A DNA stretch of 64,000 nucleotides from Saxidomus purpurata (taxonomy: Eukaryota > Mollusca > Bivalvia > Venerida > Veneridae): NCBI GenBank assembly GCA_022818135.1, contig JAFMSR010000002.1:47465499-47529498 (forward strand), read 5' to 3'. Under the pieces are notes generated by a model that made no database searches, had not been told where the DNA came from, and was given only the letters and a program-made list of their open reading frames with translations. Shown here piece by piece: positions 32,351-42,599 of this stretch. The stretch's first letter is position 1, and every line of letters begins with the position of its first letter. The position numbers were made by a program, and so were the translations under genes.

Positions 32351-33783
32351 ACAGTGGGATTAGTGGACACAAATTAGGTGATGTAAATTTATGGGGATTT
32401 GAAGATAGCCCAACATTACTCGAGCGACAAGCAAGATTGAAAGAGGAAGTTGATTTCTCTGCAAAACTTCACGACTTTACAGAATTGATGGAAATCCAAA
32501 ATATCGAATACCTAAATCAAGCTTCAGAATACAAGAGATTCCAGTTAGCTGAAATGCTCAGAACGTGTTTGGTGTTACTGTCAGGAAGGATTCGGGATGT
32601 AAGAATGGTGAGAGTTGGACATTCTTTAGGCGTAACAAAACTGTTATCACAGATTACAGGTGACTGGAGAATTTCTAAATTAAGTTTCGCGATAAGTGCT
32701 GTTAAGTCAAAGATATGCGAAATAGATTCACTGACGTCTGACATCCTAGACACAGTTGATGGTTTGGGGAGAAGTTGTTCAGAAATAACAAATGTTGTAT
32801 CGTCTTATAAACCAATAGGTCCTATATTACTTTCCTTTCAAGAAAATTATAAGTGTCTTCAAGGAATAACAAACGTAGAACTTACAGAAGAAATGATGAA
32901 TAATGAGTTTCTGTCTATGGTAGAACAAAGAAGTGACACATGGTTTTCGGTAAGAAAAAGAGCTGTTGTAACTGGAAGCACATTCTACAGAGCTCTTGGT
33001 TTTGAAGGATTAAAGAAACAGCAACAGCATTTTGATAAATTCTTTAAGCAAACTGAAGAGCAATTTGATGAAGAAACAAAAAAGCGCATGGCGTATGGAG
33101 TGGAAAATGAAATTCATGCTGTGGCAACCTTGGTTTCTAAGGTAATTCCAGTACATTTTCCAGGAATGACTTTTTTTGAAGAAGGTTGTTACATGTTACC
33201 TTCTAAAGACACGGGGCATATCATTGTTAGTCCAGATGGCTCACTAAGGCCACGCAAAATTGATGAAAATCCAGGCAAGAATTATATCGCTATAGAAATA
33301 AAATGTCCATACCCAGGTAAGACGTATTCCACACAGGTACACTACAAGCTACCGTTGTATTATGTTACACAAGTACTGTGTGAGATGTGTGTCTTAAACG
33401 CTGATACATTACTTTATGTATGTTATTCTGAACAAAGTACATCTGTATTAAGAGTGCGAAATGACAAATTTCTCTTTTGTCAATTGTTAAAAGTCGCAAG
33501 AGAGCTATACCCACGAGACAATGTCAAATACCCAACAAAGTTGCATCCCGACATAAAAGGACTGAAACAAGCGATTAATTTGTTTGCTAGTGAAAGTGTA
33601 GAACTGTTATGTGAAGTACGATCCGTAAAAGCTATTCCTTGCACACACAACATGCGTCCATTAAATGACAAATGTCACCGTGCACACACACACGATAATC
33701 AATTTAAGACGACAACTGAGGAAACGCTTACAGATCTGGGCTGTCATATACACAAATGCACAGTAGACGTGCTTATGAAATGA
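32347..33783 (+). CDS. YqaJ / lambda-exonuclease-like PD-(D/E)XK nuclease segment
   Basis: An open frame of 484 codons (from 32329) holds the nuclease motifs, numbered from that frame's first codon: RSDTWFSVR and VVTGS (201-217), Glu261 in a Y-G-x-E-N-E helix, Asp303 in SPDG, Glu323-x-Lys325 in EIKCP, and YYVTQ (344-348). This is the order R/W...E...D...ExK...Q of YqaJ-type, lambda-exonuclease-like enzymes, which resect double-stranded DNA in phage recombination. All expected catalytic residues are present, so the domain looks catalytically competent. The N-terminal 190 residues are helical and of unknown role. The final 11 codons (after CHIHKC) are out of frame; the gene continues in the frame opening at about 33759. 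Confidence 0.8.
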   Translation: MNSGISGHKLGDVNLWGFEDSPTLLERQARLKEEVDFSAKLHDFTELMEIQNIEYLNQASEYKRFQLAEMLRTCLVLLSGRIRDVRMVRVGHSLGVTKLLSQITGDWRISKLSFAISAVKSKICEIDSLTSDILDTVDGLGRSCSEITNVVSSYKPIGPILLSFQENYKCLQGITNVELTEEMMNNEFLSMVEQRSDTWFSVRKRAVVTGSTFYRALGFEGLKKQQQHFDKFFKQTEEQFDEETKKRMAYGVENEIHAVATLVSKVIPVHFPGMTFFEEGCYMLPSKDTGHIIVSPDGSLRPRKIDENPGKNYIAIEIKCPYPGKTYSTQVHYKLPLYYVTQVLCEMCVLNADTLLYVCYSEQSTSVLRVRNDKFLFCQLLKVARELYPRDNVKYPTKLHPDIKGLKQAINLFASESVELLCEVRSVKAIPCTHNMRPLNDKCHRAHTHDNQFKTTTEETLTDLGCHIHKCTVDVLMK

Positions 33784-36104
33784 GTAGAATGAAAGCAACG
33801 GAAGTGGTTGTGTTCTTAATTGCAAACCTTGACCGTGTACACAATCCTGAAATACCTCATGCAATACCAGTTGCTTATGCCTTCAAAGGTTACAGCATGA
33901 AAGTTGATGTTATGAGAAACTTAATTGAGAATGTTCTGAACGAGTGTTATGAAAGAGGACTTTATACACCAGTTTTATCATTTGAATGGCAATGGTATAT
34001 TATTGCTGTGCGAACGGGGAAAGGTCAGCCATTGACTCTATTGCAACTGCAAAAAGACACATACACGGAAGCAAAGAAGACCAATAAAAGTGTAATAACT
34101 AAAAGAATATTTTCGGCAAACCTTGTAGAGCATAAAAACTTGGATACTCTTTTAGAAACTGTGAACATTCAGTATGTTGTTGATGATGATGGACAAATTC
34201 GTCAACCGATTTCGGTCGGCAAAAAGAATACAGGAGAAGTATTTTCGCCGTCAAAGCATATGTGCGAATTAATCCAATCCGAGAGTAAATTAGCAAAGCA
34301 GTCACGACCTAAATCTTATGTGGAAACGGAAGAACACGATATTGATACCAGACATGTTGACAGTACGGATTATATTCTCAATGCATTACCATATGATGTA
34401 ATGAGTGTTCTGGATGAAAACACGATGAATGAAATAAAAAGAATTCAAAACACTATCAAAGTAAGTTTTCAAACGAAACTGATGTCTGATAATACAGATC
34501 TTGATGGTATTTCAGAAATTTTCAATCGCAACGAAGAGAGTGTGTCGCTTAATGACGTGTCAATGGAAGTTGATACTGACTCTTGCCTCTCAATCAACGG
34601 AAATTCACAATGTGTTGAAACACAAAACATAGTAGAACCATTTCTTCTTGTCACGGATGAATATTACGATGGTATGCTATTAGCTTTAAAGCAAAACAAA
34701 GACAATAAGCGTTGGCAAAACTGTGATATCACTGCTTTTAAAACCAAATTCATATCCGTGTTAAAAATAAACGAGAATTTCTTAAAGAGAGAATTACAGA
34801 CATGTCTGCGTATATTAGCACCGACGTTAAAAGAAAAGAAAATAGTCTATGGCATTTCATGGTCAAAACCAAGAATTGCAGATTTGTTTTATAAACTGGT
34901 AAACGGTCAACAGCTAGATGTCAAAACAGTTCTTAAGAACGCGTACAACAATGTAAAAAGTTTGAAGAAAATGTGCCAAAAGGTAGTTTCAGCTATGCCA
35001 AAGATGACCTTGAATGCTGTCCTCGCGGAACACATATTTCCAAGTAAGCTTCAGCATTGGAGAAAACAAAATCCTTTTATTGGTAACTGCATGATATATG
35101 GTCTCAATACAACATTGAACTGGTACAGTATGCCTGACTATATTCCGGATAGATACCAGTTTCTTTTCGCTTTGTTGGATCCGCACCATTTATTCACCAA
35201 TGCTCGCGTAAAATGTTGTAATACAGGTATTACTCTCAGAAATATCAGTAAGCAAGCATGGCTTAAGGTAGCCAAAGACGGAAACACTGACCTTAACATT
35301 GCACACGTAGAAGATTTAGTCGATCGACAGAGCGATGCGTACGCTCATACAACGTTTTCAAAGGCAGTTGAAACAGAAATGCGTAAGAATGGCTTTAGTG
35401 AAGAAGCACAGTTTTGTAAATTAATTCGAGAGTGGTACGAGGCAGAAGACAGTCCAGGAATAAGTGCTCATGACCGGTGCGTACGCAGAATAAATTTGAG
35501 AAGTTTCTTATTAAAAAATGTTAACTTCAGCAAGTTCCCACCCCCAGGTGGCCATATACTAGGCATTCCATTGGTAATGTTTGAAGGTCTGATGACGAAC
35601 ATAGACAGACGTTTACAGCTGTTCAGTTTTGTCAAAAAAGGTGCATACAATGTTAGGTCGTTGGGAAGTCTTGAAGCTGAGAACTTATTCGGCGAGTTTC
35701 AGGATTTAGATCCCAAAGGTGGCGGTGTCATTAGACCTGATGATATACCGTGTGCAATCAGCACTGCATGCGAACTGCTTTCATACAGAATGGACAGCCA
35801 AAAACCATTTCACATGCATACAAGTAAGGCTCGAGTTTATCCTGCACACCAAATAATACATCAGAAGAGCATGCAAGACAATATACTCTATGTTAATCCA
35901 CCGGTTATCGAGATGATCAATCCAAAGTGCCATGTTTTTGATATGGGCGACAGGTTAGGTAAACAACGTCCTAAACGAAAATTAGGAACTATAACACCGT
36001 ATTATGCTCCAGCCAGAGGTGCGAAACCTGTTAGACTTCACCACCGGTGTAACGAAGAAAAAATTCTGCCGCATAAGAGACTTGGTATTCCGCTTGATGA
36101 TTGA
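33759..36104 (+). CDS. C-terminal segment with DDE-transposase-like motifs
   Basis: An open frame of 782 codons (ATG at 33756, used only for numbering) continues the gene after a one-base break. Residues 15-100 are conserved-looking (VVVFLIANL, AYAFKGYSM, LTLLQLQKD) with SFEWQW at 75-80. Residues 150-300 are a variable acidic linker. From about 430 the region resembles an RNase H-fold transposase: LLDPHHLFTNAR (473-484), like the D-x-x-H-L-x-x-N-x-R block of P/Kolobok-type transposases, then SLEAENLFGEFQDLDPKG (638-655), a candidate final Glu block. The expected first Asp appears as Glu77. The C-terminal tail is basic with RPKRK. These assignments are motif-level inference; structure prediction would decide. 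Confidence 0.65.
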   Translation, partial: HSRRAYEMSRMKATEVVVFLIANLDRVHNPEIPHAIPVAYAFKGYSMKVDVMRNLIENVLNECYERGLYTPVLSFEWQWYIIAVRTGKGQPLTLLQLQKDTYTEAKKTNKSVITKRIFSANLVEHKNLDTLLETVNIQYVVDDDGQIRQPISVGKKNTGEVFSPSKHMCELIQSESKLAKQSRPKSYVETEEHDIDTRHVDSTDYILNALPYDVMSVLDENTMNEIKRIQNTIKVSFQTKLMSDNTDLDGISEIFNRNEESVSLNDVSMEVDTDSCLSINGNSQCVETQNIVEPFLLVTDEYYDGMLLALKQNKDNKRWQNCDITAFKTKFISVLKINENFLKRELQTCLRILAPTLKEKKIVYGISWSKPRIADLFYKLVNGQQLDVKTVLKNAYNNVKSLKKMCQKVVSAMPKMTLNAVLAEHIFPSKLQHWRKQNPFIGNCMIYGLNTTLNWYSMPDYIPDRYQFLFALLDPHHLFTNARVKCCNTGITLRNISKQAWLKVAKDGNTDLNIAHVEDLVDRQSDAYAHTTFSKAVETEMRKNGFSEEAQFCKLIREWYEAEDSPGISAHDRCVRRINLRSFLLKNVNFSKFPPPGGHILGIPLVMFEGLMTNIDRRLQLFSFVKKGAYNVRSLGSLEAENLFGEFQDLDPKGGGVIRPDDIPCAISTACELLSYRMDSQKPFHMHTSKARVYPAHQIIHQKSMQDNILYVNPPVIEMINPKCHVFDMGDRLGKQRPKRKLGTITPYYAPARGAKPVRLHHRCNEEKILPHKRLGIPLDD

Positions 36105-36135
36105 ATGCATTAACTGTAAAAGCCATGTTCGCTCA

Positions 36136-36141
36136 AATAAA
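36136..36141 (+). terminator. AATAAA polyadenylation signal
   Basis: AATAAA 32 bases after the stop codon of the nuclease-transposase-like gene, the position expected for its 3' end. Confidence 0.6.
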
Positions 36142-36560
36142 GGGATTGTATACTCATATTGCTTCCTGTAAATGTATTTTTATTTCTATTCATGGAGTAG
36201 GTCAGTAATGAATCATCAATTTATGATGCGTTGTTGTATTCCAACTTTACTCACAGCCTGGCTAGCTAATTCATGACCTGTGTACTTCATTGTAGTTTTA
36301 GTCTTAATGTTGATTCGATAGGATAATGTACGGTTTGCTAGCCACAGTACCTTACCAGTGTATATGTTAAATTAATTTTTCCACAAAGGTATCAATTTCA
36401 GCAGCTACAATCCGTTGCCAGCTGTTATTTTAAAACCTTTCAACTTAATAATTATTGCAAAATCGCTCTCGAAAATCAACCTGACAGACGGACGGACGAA
36501 CCACAATCAGTTGAGAATGTAAGTACATGTACCTGGCCTGAGGACTGCCACCATAGCTCT
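36142..36560. other. 3' flank, no gene seen
   Basis: AT-rich. Two spaced CTAGC phrases (about 36250 and 36339) are the only recurrent items noticed. GACGGACGGACG near 36485 is reminiscent of Helitron-like family ends. Confidence 0.4.
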
Positions 36561-36562
36561 TA

Positions 36563-36650
36563 TTGATATCGGACCCAGTACGTTCCTTTTCTGAGGTTGA
36601 CACGCTACCACTACACTACGCCTGTACTACACTATGTAAATCGACGTTAC
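36563..36650 (-). repeat. tRNA-like remnant
   Basis: On the minus strand GCGTAGTGTAGTGGTAGCGTG is a good A box of glycine/valine tRNA type, with CAACCTCAGAAAAGG in the anticodon region and a weak B box (TGGGTCCGATATC). It fits a SINE head or tRNA pseudogene. Confidence 0.45.
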
Positions 36651-36669
36651 GTTTATTCCTTTCACTGCT

Positions 36670-36818
36670 TTGTGTGTGCGTGTGTTTGCGCGTGCGTGTG
36701 TGTGTCTGTGCATGCGTGCGTGTGTGTGCATGTTCGTGTGTGCGTGCGTGTATGTGCATGTTCGTGTGTGCGTGCGTGTGTGTTTTCGTTTGTGTGCGTG
36801 GATATGTGTGTGTGCGTC
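36670..36818. repeat. (TG/CG)n microsatellite
   Basis: About 150 bases of TG and CG dinucleotides with GTGTGCATGTTCGTGTG internal repeats. The Cys/Val-rich frames over it are artefacts. Confidence 0.93.
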
Positions 36819-37089
36819 CCATGTATCAAATCAACAATGCTGACAAAATTTATGAATTATATTTCTTTATTAAATACCCATAGCTCTTCGCTTTACATAG
36901 GGGGCAAACCTATTCAAAACAAACTTAAAAACAAGTAAAAGAATAATCATGGTGACAACATACGAAAAAATCTGAGCAAGGTAAACTAAATATCAGCTTT
37001 TGTCAAATCAAGCTCAACGGAAACCGCCACTTCCGCCATTAGCATTGGGTCGTGAATAGCGAACACAGGGACGCTTGACTGATACGAAT

Positions 37090-37273
37090 TATACTGTCCT
37101 CTGTTTTAAAAATTATAACGTAACAGATCTAAATAATATCAAAACATTTCAGAATAGCATAATATTATATTGTTGTTTTTCTTATAATTTGTAACTGAAA
37201 TCAACGAGGTATCTGTTCTGTATAGAACTATTTTCCTACGCGGTTTTTATCCCGACAGTTTTCTAGTCAGACC
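37090..37273 (+). repeat. element C fragment abutting element B
   Basis: Matches 52728-52910 and the minus strand of 17215-17400 (TCTGTTTTAAAAATTATA, TCTGTTCTGTATAGAACTA, CCTACGCGGTTTT). It joins the end of the inverted element B at 37274 through GTCTGACTAG-type sequence. Confidence 0.75.
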
Positions 37274-38545
37274 GGTGTGACATGAGAAATGTAAGACCCG
37301 TGAAATACGTATCGCTACACCGGATACACTAAATTCAGTGTTTCCGCAAGAGCGCGTTTTCTGCGGTTTTTCTTTCGCACTCATTTTGTCAATGACGCAA
37401 CAGAAATAGCAAAGAGCGTCTTCTATGACGCAATTAAAATGTGTATGATCAAATTTCTACAAAAAAACCCATTTCAAAACGCTTCGAAATGCAAGTTAAA
37501 TTGTTTATAAAATACGCTTCCGGTATGGGATATGTCTAATTTTGACCCTATTGCGTCGTCGTTGTCGTCTGATTTCGGATGGACCCGCATTTTGTACCAT
37601 TGCGTTTTTGTGTGTGTTGATTCCTATGATACCGTATGGTATCGTAGACGCACAACAAGAGATGGTCGACGAACCTTAAAAGGGGAAACAAAAACGTCTT
37701 TTTGGTGATTTTAATGATCATTTTGTAGTAATTTCGATCAGACTGTCACTATTGAAAGGGATTTCAGTGTGCCAAATAATATCCAAGTTTAATGTCTATG
37801 GTTGAATGCACTTATGAAAAATTCGCTTTGTGGACAAATTTGACTTTTGAGATGCAGTGACAAAATGGAAAGCATCCAAAGAGAAACACCTGTTGTCTTG
37901 CCAACCCTTTGATTACCCACTATTTGGTGATTTTTTACATTCAGTTTTACAGCAGTAAACTGAATAAAACTTCTTTAACATATAGTCATGCCTTTTATTT
38001 TTTTACAATAAAGGGTATGAACCTCGGAATTTCTTAATGACCCTCAAATTCTGATACAGGGAATTGGCACCCAGGGTCTTCCTCCTCCACGAAAGCCGAA
38101 AGTTGCAATATGACCTTAGCTGTTGGGTGCGACGTTAAATCCGAATCAATTTGCACAATACAATTAACCTTATGGGCATATTCCATAACTTTTGAATGAC
38201 ATTAAAAGTTGTTCAAACGATAAAGTTTGAGTTCAGTTTTGTCAAAATCCATTTCTCAGTTACGATTCACAGCTTAATACTTCATAGGGTAGTTGAACAT
38301 AGTCACTGAATGACATAATGTAAGCACATGAGTTCCTATCTCAAAAGTAAACTTTACACAAATGGCGAAAGGTCAAAATGTGTGGACAGTTGTGTCTCCA
38401 GTTTATAACTTTACTCGTGCAAGGGTTGTCCTGATATTCACACATGTATGTGTACAGTCTATGTTGTTCTGATATTTACACATGTATGTGTGCAGACTGT
38501 GTTGTTCAGAGACAATCGATCCTCCAGCACTTTCAGTCCTTTGAT
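37274..38545 (-). mobile_element. element B, second full-length copy, inverted
   Basis: Reverse complement of 18926-20215 throughout, with scattered substitutions and short indels. The ATCAAAG end is at 38545 and the CGGTGTGACATGAGAAATG end at 37274. Confidence 0.8.
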
Positions 38546-40080
38546 TTTGTTTTGTTTGTGTTAATTTTATGTTTCCTTTTTAAATGTGAAACAGATACAT
38601 ATCACGCATTATGTGCAAACCTTTTAAACTAACCTTTCAAGAAAGGGAAAATGTGTGCACAAAATGCCGAATGGATCTTAAAACTAAAACTATATTAAAT
38701 ATTGAAAAAAAAATTTTTTATAAACTATAGTGATGTAAATAATGTATGTATTCACATGCGCATTTTCACAGTTTTTTTCTCAAGATTTTATTTTATATAG
38801 TGCATAAGTCCCACGGAAGTGGGAAACATTAGCATTACAAACAATATGACATCATGATAAATAAATATCTCGTGTACCTACCATGGATTATCTGTTCGTT
38901 CCTATATAAAAAATTATGTACACCGTGGTCAGTATTTACATGATATTCAGAGGACAACGAATTATTATCTATCAAATATAAACGTGACATTCAAGTTTTG
39001 CTAGTTAACATAATATTTAATTGGATGGATCATACATGTTTATTGTACAATGAAGTCTGACTTGTCATGCCGGGCGGCATTGAGATGTATATCAAAGACA
39101 TGTCGCGGTGACTTATCGAAACAAACATAAATTTTAAGCAAGATGTATATTATGTATTATCTTTGTTTGCACAAAACATGTTACGGCGTTTGCAATGAAA
39201 ATTGACACTTGCTTGTATATAGGTTTATGATATCAGGGTCCGTGTAATGTACGGACCCTGATGACATATTATACCAAATAAGTGCATTTTGTATGTTTGA
39301 AGTCGTAATTTACAAAATAGTTTTGTCAGGACATACATAATATGTAATGCGTACAGTTAGTGCAGAATCTTATCAATATTTGCCATTTGTATATCTATGT
39401 CTAATATCAGTTAAATGTAATAATTATTAATTCTAATATAATTCATAAAAATCGTGGTTTCGTATGATGCACATCAACGTAACACTTTTAGTCTCCATAT
39501 ACATAGAAGTATATGATTATAGATAAATTATCTATTCTTTTCTGCTTAAAGTTTCCGCGAAAAACTAAAGCGTTTGAAAAATATTTTAATTTAGCAAGAT
39601 ATGAATTAATATAAAATGACAAAAGTAATCGACACATTCAACACGGGTCAATTACACGGACCTATGTACACATAAAGGTCCATGATCACGATTTAGAGAT
39701 TTCCCCAAAATGGCGATTTAACTGTTTCTGTAAGCAAATTTAATTTAAATTTCTTTCAGTTCTTCGTGTTAAACTTGATATAAAGCCCTTCGTAGAAATT
39801 AAACTTACCGTTTCGACATTTTTATATAATTTTTACATACAATGTAAATACATTCATCTATTCACGACGACAATGACCCTATATATTCAAGTGCTTTTAC
39901 CACTTGTTGGAGGTAAACTCTGGACAACAGAACGCATGGATAAAAATATTGATACTCGATTGGTCAGTCGAACGATTTGATTGACAGGCGGCGTCATGTT
40001 AATTCAGTTCTGTATACTTTCGGGACACATTCACTATGGCCGCCATAAAAGCTATATAAACGTCATTTAACATAGCCGCC
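38546..40080. other. intergenic, one perfect hairpin, no gene seen
   Basis: The hairpin is listed separately (39232-39262). The remainder is AT-rich DNA without recognisable coding content. Confidence 0.5.
39232..39262. repeat. perfect 12-bp stem hairpin
   Basis: ATCAGGGTCCGT, loop GTAATGT, ACGGACCCTGAT. A second GGACC phrase set (ACACGGACC...AAAGGTCCATG) lies about 400 bases downstream. Confidence 0.85.
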
Positions 40081-40235
40081 GCTCAGTCGCTATAATATCA
40101 TTCAAAATGACCGAGTCGCACTCGCTATAATGTCATTCAAAATGGCAGCCGCGCACGCTATAATGTCATTCAAAATGGCAGCCGCGCACTCGCTATAATG
40201 TTATTCAAAATGGCCATCGCGCATGAGCAGTCGTG
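40081..40235. repeat. ~37-bp minisatellite (4 units)
   Basis: Units of the form CTCGCTATAATGTCATTC then AAAATGGCAGCCGCGCA. The phrase TCATTCAAAATGGC is shared by all units. A different CpG-rich minisatellite with the words GGCCAT and GAATGAC is at 46915-47165. Confidence 0.88.
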
Positions 40236-40620
40236 ACCCCAAAGAGACGCTTATACTGCTATTCTGCATCTGATGAGATAAATTCACTGCTCAAAATCTA
40301 TTAATTATTTAAAAGATCACATTTTTAGAGTTGTTTAAACACTAAACGTAATTTCTCGAATACTTCAGTATGGTTTGGGCTATTTAATGTCGTCATTTTC
40401 TTACCAAAAAAACTTAACAGCAGGTTGTACATTTGCTTTCTGGACAGTAAACATGCATTTGATAGGGTGTGGCCAAATGGCCTCTTTTATAAAGTAATTA
40501 AATAAGGTGTTGATCATGTTACTTTTAAAAACATTTCATATATGTACACTGAATTGAACAGCGTAGTCCGCTTTTAAAATGTCTGCTCAAAATACGGCTT
40601 CATAATACTACAAGGCACTC
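40236..40620. other. intergenic, no gene seen
   Basis: No coding or repeat signal recognised. Confidence 0.45.
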
Positions 40621-40639
40621 GTTAAGGGGGAATAACTAG

Positions 40640-41125
40640 TCCTTTTTAGCTAGACTTTTCGAAGAAAAGAGGTGCTGTCCTACTCGCGTCGGCGACTGAG
40701 TCGGCGTTGGTGTCACACCTTGGTTAAGGTTTTCGTACCACCCCACTTTATTTCAACACCAGTAGATATATTGCTTTGTAACTTACAATACTTATTTGAC
40801 ATCATAACCTCCATCCACAGACAAGAGTACATAACTCTTAAAAGGTTTTTGTCAGAATTATGGCCCTTTTTACTTTAAAGGTACATTGAATCTGGATAAA
40901 ATCCACTTATGGACTTAACCCTTTGAGATATTGCTGTGAAACTTCGAACTCTTGTTTGCATCATGACCTCATCTGTAAACAAGTGAAGGTTACCCTGTCA
41001 TGGATTTTTTAAAATAAAATTAAGGCCTTTTACCGACTTAGGATCGCGGTTAAGTTTTTCGTAGATGGTAATGATGCCCACATGGAAGATTGGGAAACCA
41101 AATGTGTAGCCTCGTTAAATAAAGT

Positions 41126-41158
<33 letters not shown>
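40640..41158 (+). repeat. dispersed repeat with (TTAC)n tail
   Basis: GGCGTTGGTGTCACACCTTG, GGTTAAGGTTTTCGTACCA and ATGGCCCTTTTTACTT are phrases I associate with an abundant bivalve repeat. It is followed by TTAAATAAAGTC and a TTAC microsatellite at 41129-41158, which looks like a retroelement 3' tail. Confidence 0.55.
41129..41158. repeat. (TTAC)n microsatellite
   Basis: Seven to eight TTAC units. Confidence 0.93.
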
Positions 41159-41771
41159 CGTCAAAAATGCATTTGAATCATTGCCATTTTCGGTACGGCT
41201 GTGAACTATGAAATAAGCATTAGCCAGAAAAGCGCACAGGTTTTGCCTAAACATATTCAGAATATCCGAGTGTATGCAAAGACAGATATTTGTCTAAGTC
41301 TGTTAGGGGCCATGCCTTTAGAGTACAGGCCAGTTGTGCCGTCTCACTACGCGTCATATTTCAAGGAATATATTTGTATATTTCTGTACCTGTTCTTATT
41401 TCCTATTTTAACCGAATTACAGAGTTCCAGCGGGATTTATTCCCATTATAATACATGTTTTGACAAAATACTCTCTAAAACTATACTTTTTAGAATTTTT
41501 GAGGTCTGGTTAATTTCCACAGAAATCAGCATGGAGATCATTTAGTGAATGATTATGCTTATTCTGTTTGGTTCTGTAGAATTTCACCGGACGGCAGTTT
41601 TCACAATATATCATATCGCAATATTCACTTTATTAAACGTAGACTTTGAAGCTGAGCTCTGGGCAAATAGTTCATTTGTGCGCACTTGCGTATTAATCAG
41701 CTAGGGGGTCTGATCTAGACATAGATATTATGGTCTTATTTTCGGAAAATCAACTAGAAGGCCATGTACTA
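41159..41771. other. intergenic, 114-codon frame of unknown meaning
   Basis: A frame at 41201-41545 (+) has no recognised domain and a hydrophobic middle (ICIFLYLFLFPIL). The AT-rich composition makes chance likely. I do not call it a gene. Confidence 0.4.
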
Positions 41772-42599
41772 ATCAAAGCGCTGAAGGCACTGAATTTGTG
41801 TGTGTCTCAAATCAAAGTGGGTTTGATGAGCTCTCACCTACGTAAAGCGGAAAATAAAACAAGTATGGAATGTTGCAGACTGAATTACAGACTGAACTGC
41901 AAATTGTTTTGCAAAGCAAATGTCACAAATAACATAATTATTAACATAATTTAGAAAAAAATTCTTGTTCAAATTATTCTTTTACATTATTTAGCAGGTA
42001 CTTTTGTAGTTTGATGACTGATGGTTATCTAGTGATACTGCTTGTTGACTGGCAAATGATTGGTTTTCCAATAGAAGCATGTGTTTTAACTATCGAAAAC
42101 TGAAAGCACCTCCAACGAGATTTACCGGCAAGTTTTGAGAATTTGCTTTCACAGGCCCCTCTCACGAAATGAATGTGAAAACAGAGTAAGACATACGACA
42201 GACAGTGAGTGACCCTAATAGCTCAATCTGGCACATTGTGCCAAGTGAGCTAAAAACAGAATACATGAATGGGAAGACCTGTTTCATCCAACAGCCATTA
42301 AGAACCTTGTAAGTGCCAGCAATTAAACCACAATACATTTCACATTACTTAGACCAAGGACTGTACTACGTGGCACAGATTGCTCTTAAACCAGGTGCTA
42401 AATGAGGCAGGGTTTAACTGTATTAAAAGAATACTATTTCACTTTCACGTCTTGGACTTTTGAGTGATAATTTTGGAGTGACGTCTTGGAGTGAAAATTT
42501 CGGTATTTCACTTAGAGTTGAACATTTCAGTATTGCTTGCCTAAGCTTAAAGTACACATGCCAACACAACCGTCCCACCAGTACGTTCAGTGCTTTGAT
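41772..42599. mobile_element. 0.83-kb element with ATCAAAG inverted ends
   Basis: ATCAAAGCGCTGAAGGCACT at 41772 (+) and ATCAAAGCACTGAACGTACT ending at 42599 (-) are inverted and nearly identical, so here the end motif behaves as a TIR pair. The last 160 bases (42440-42599) match 56930-57082. Target duplication is not clear. Non-coding. Confidence 0.55.
42180..42260. repeat. Helitron-like end fragment
   Basis: GACCCTAATAGCTCAATC followed by TGGCACATTGTGCCA and GTGAGCTAAAAA: the GTGAGCT end hairpin of the family at 10637-11690, without the body. Confidence 0.6.

Larger units (their letters stand above)
26785..36104 (+). pseudogene. C2H2 finger + YqaJ-like nuclease + transposase-like gene, interrupted
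   Basis: One coding region of about 1,570 codons is spread over 26785-27312, 31931-32347, 32347-33763 and 33759-36104. The first break is a 4.6-kb transposon. Removing it and one copy of its ATAT target duplication restores the reading frame exactly. The second (32341-32347) and third (about 33751-33765) breaks are one-base frame changes. Otherwise the frames stay open for hundreds of codons, so damage is recent, partly an assembly artefact, or (for the second) programmed. Domains in order are a CX2C-X12-HX4H finger, a conserved unknown middle, a PD-(D/E)XK nuclease and a C-terminal DDE-like region. A polyadenylation signal lies at 36136. From memory, homologous uncharacterised proteins are common in bivalves. 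The molecular role is unknown. Confidence 0.75.

Noticed and set aside
36563..36938. Cys/Val-rich frames of 106-113 codons
   Set aside because: They are translations of a (TG/CG)n microsatellite without any domain.
41201..41545. 114-codon frame as a small membrane protein
   Set aside because: Only AT-rich hydrophobic composition supports it; no signal peptide logic, splice sites or repeats of the frame elsewhere.
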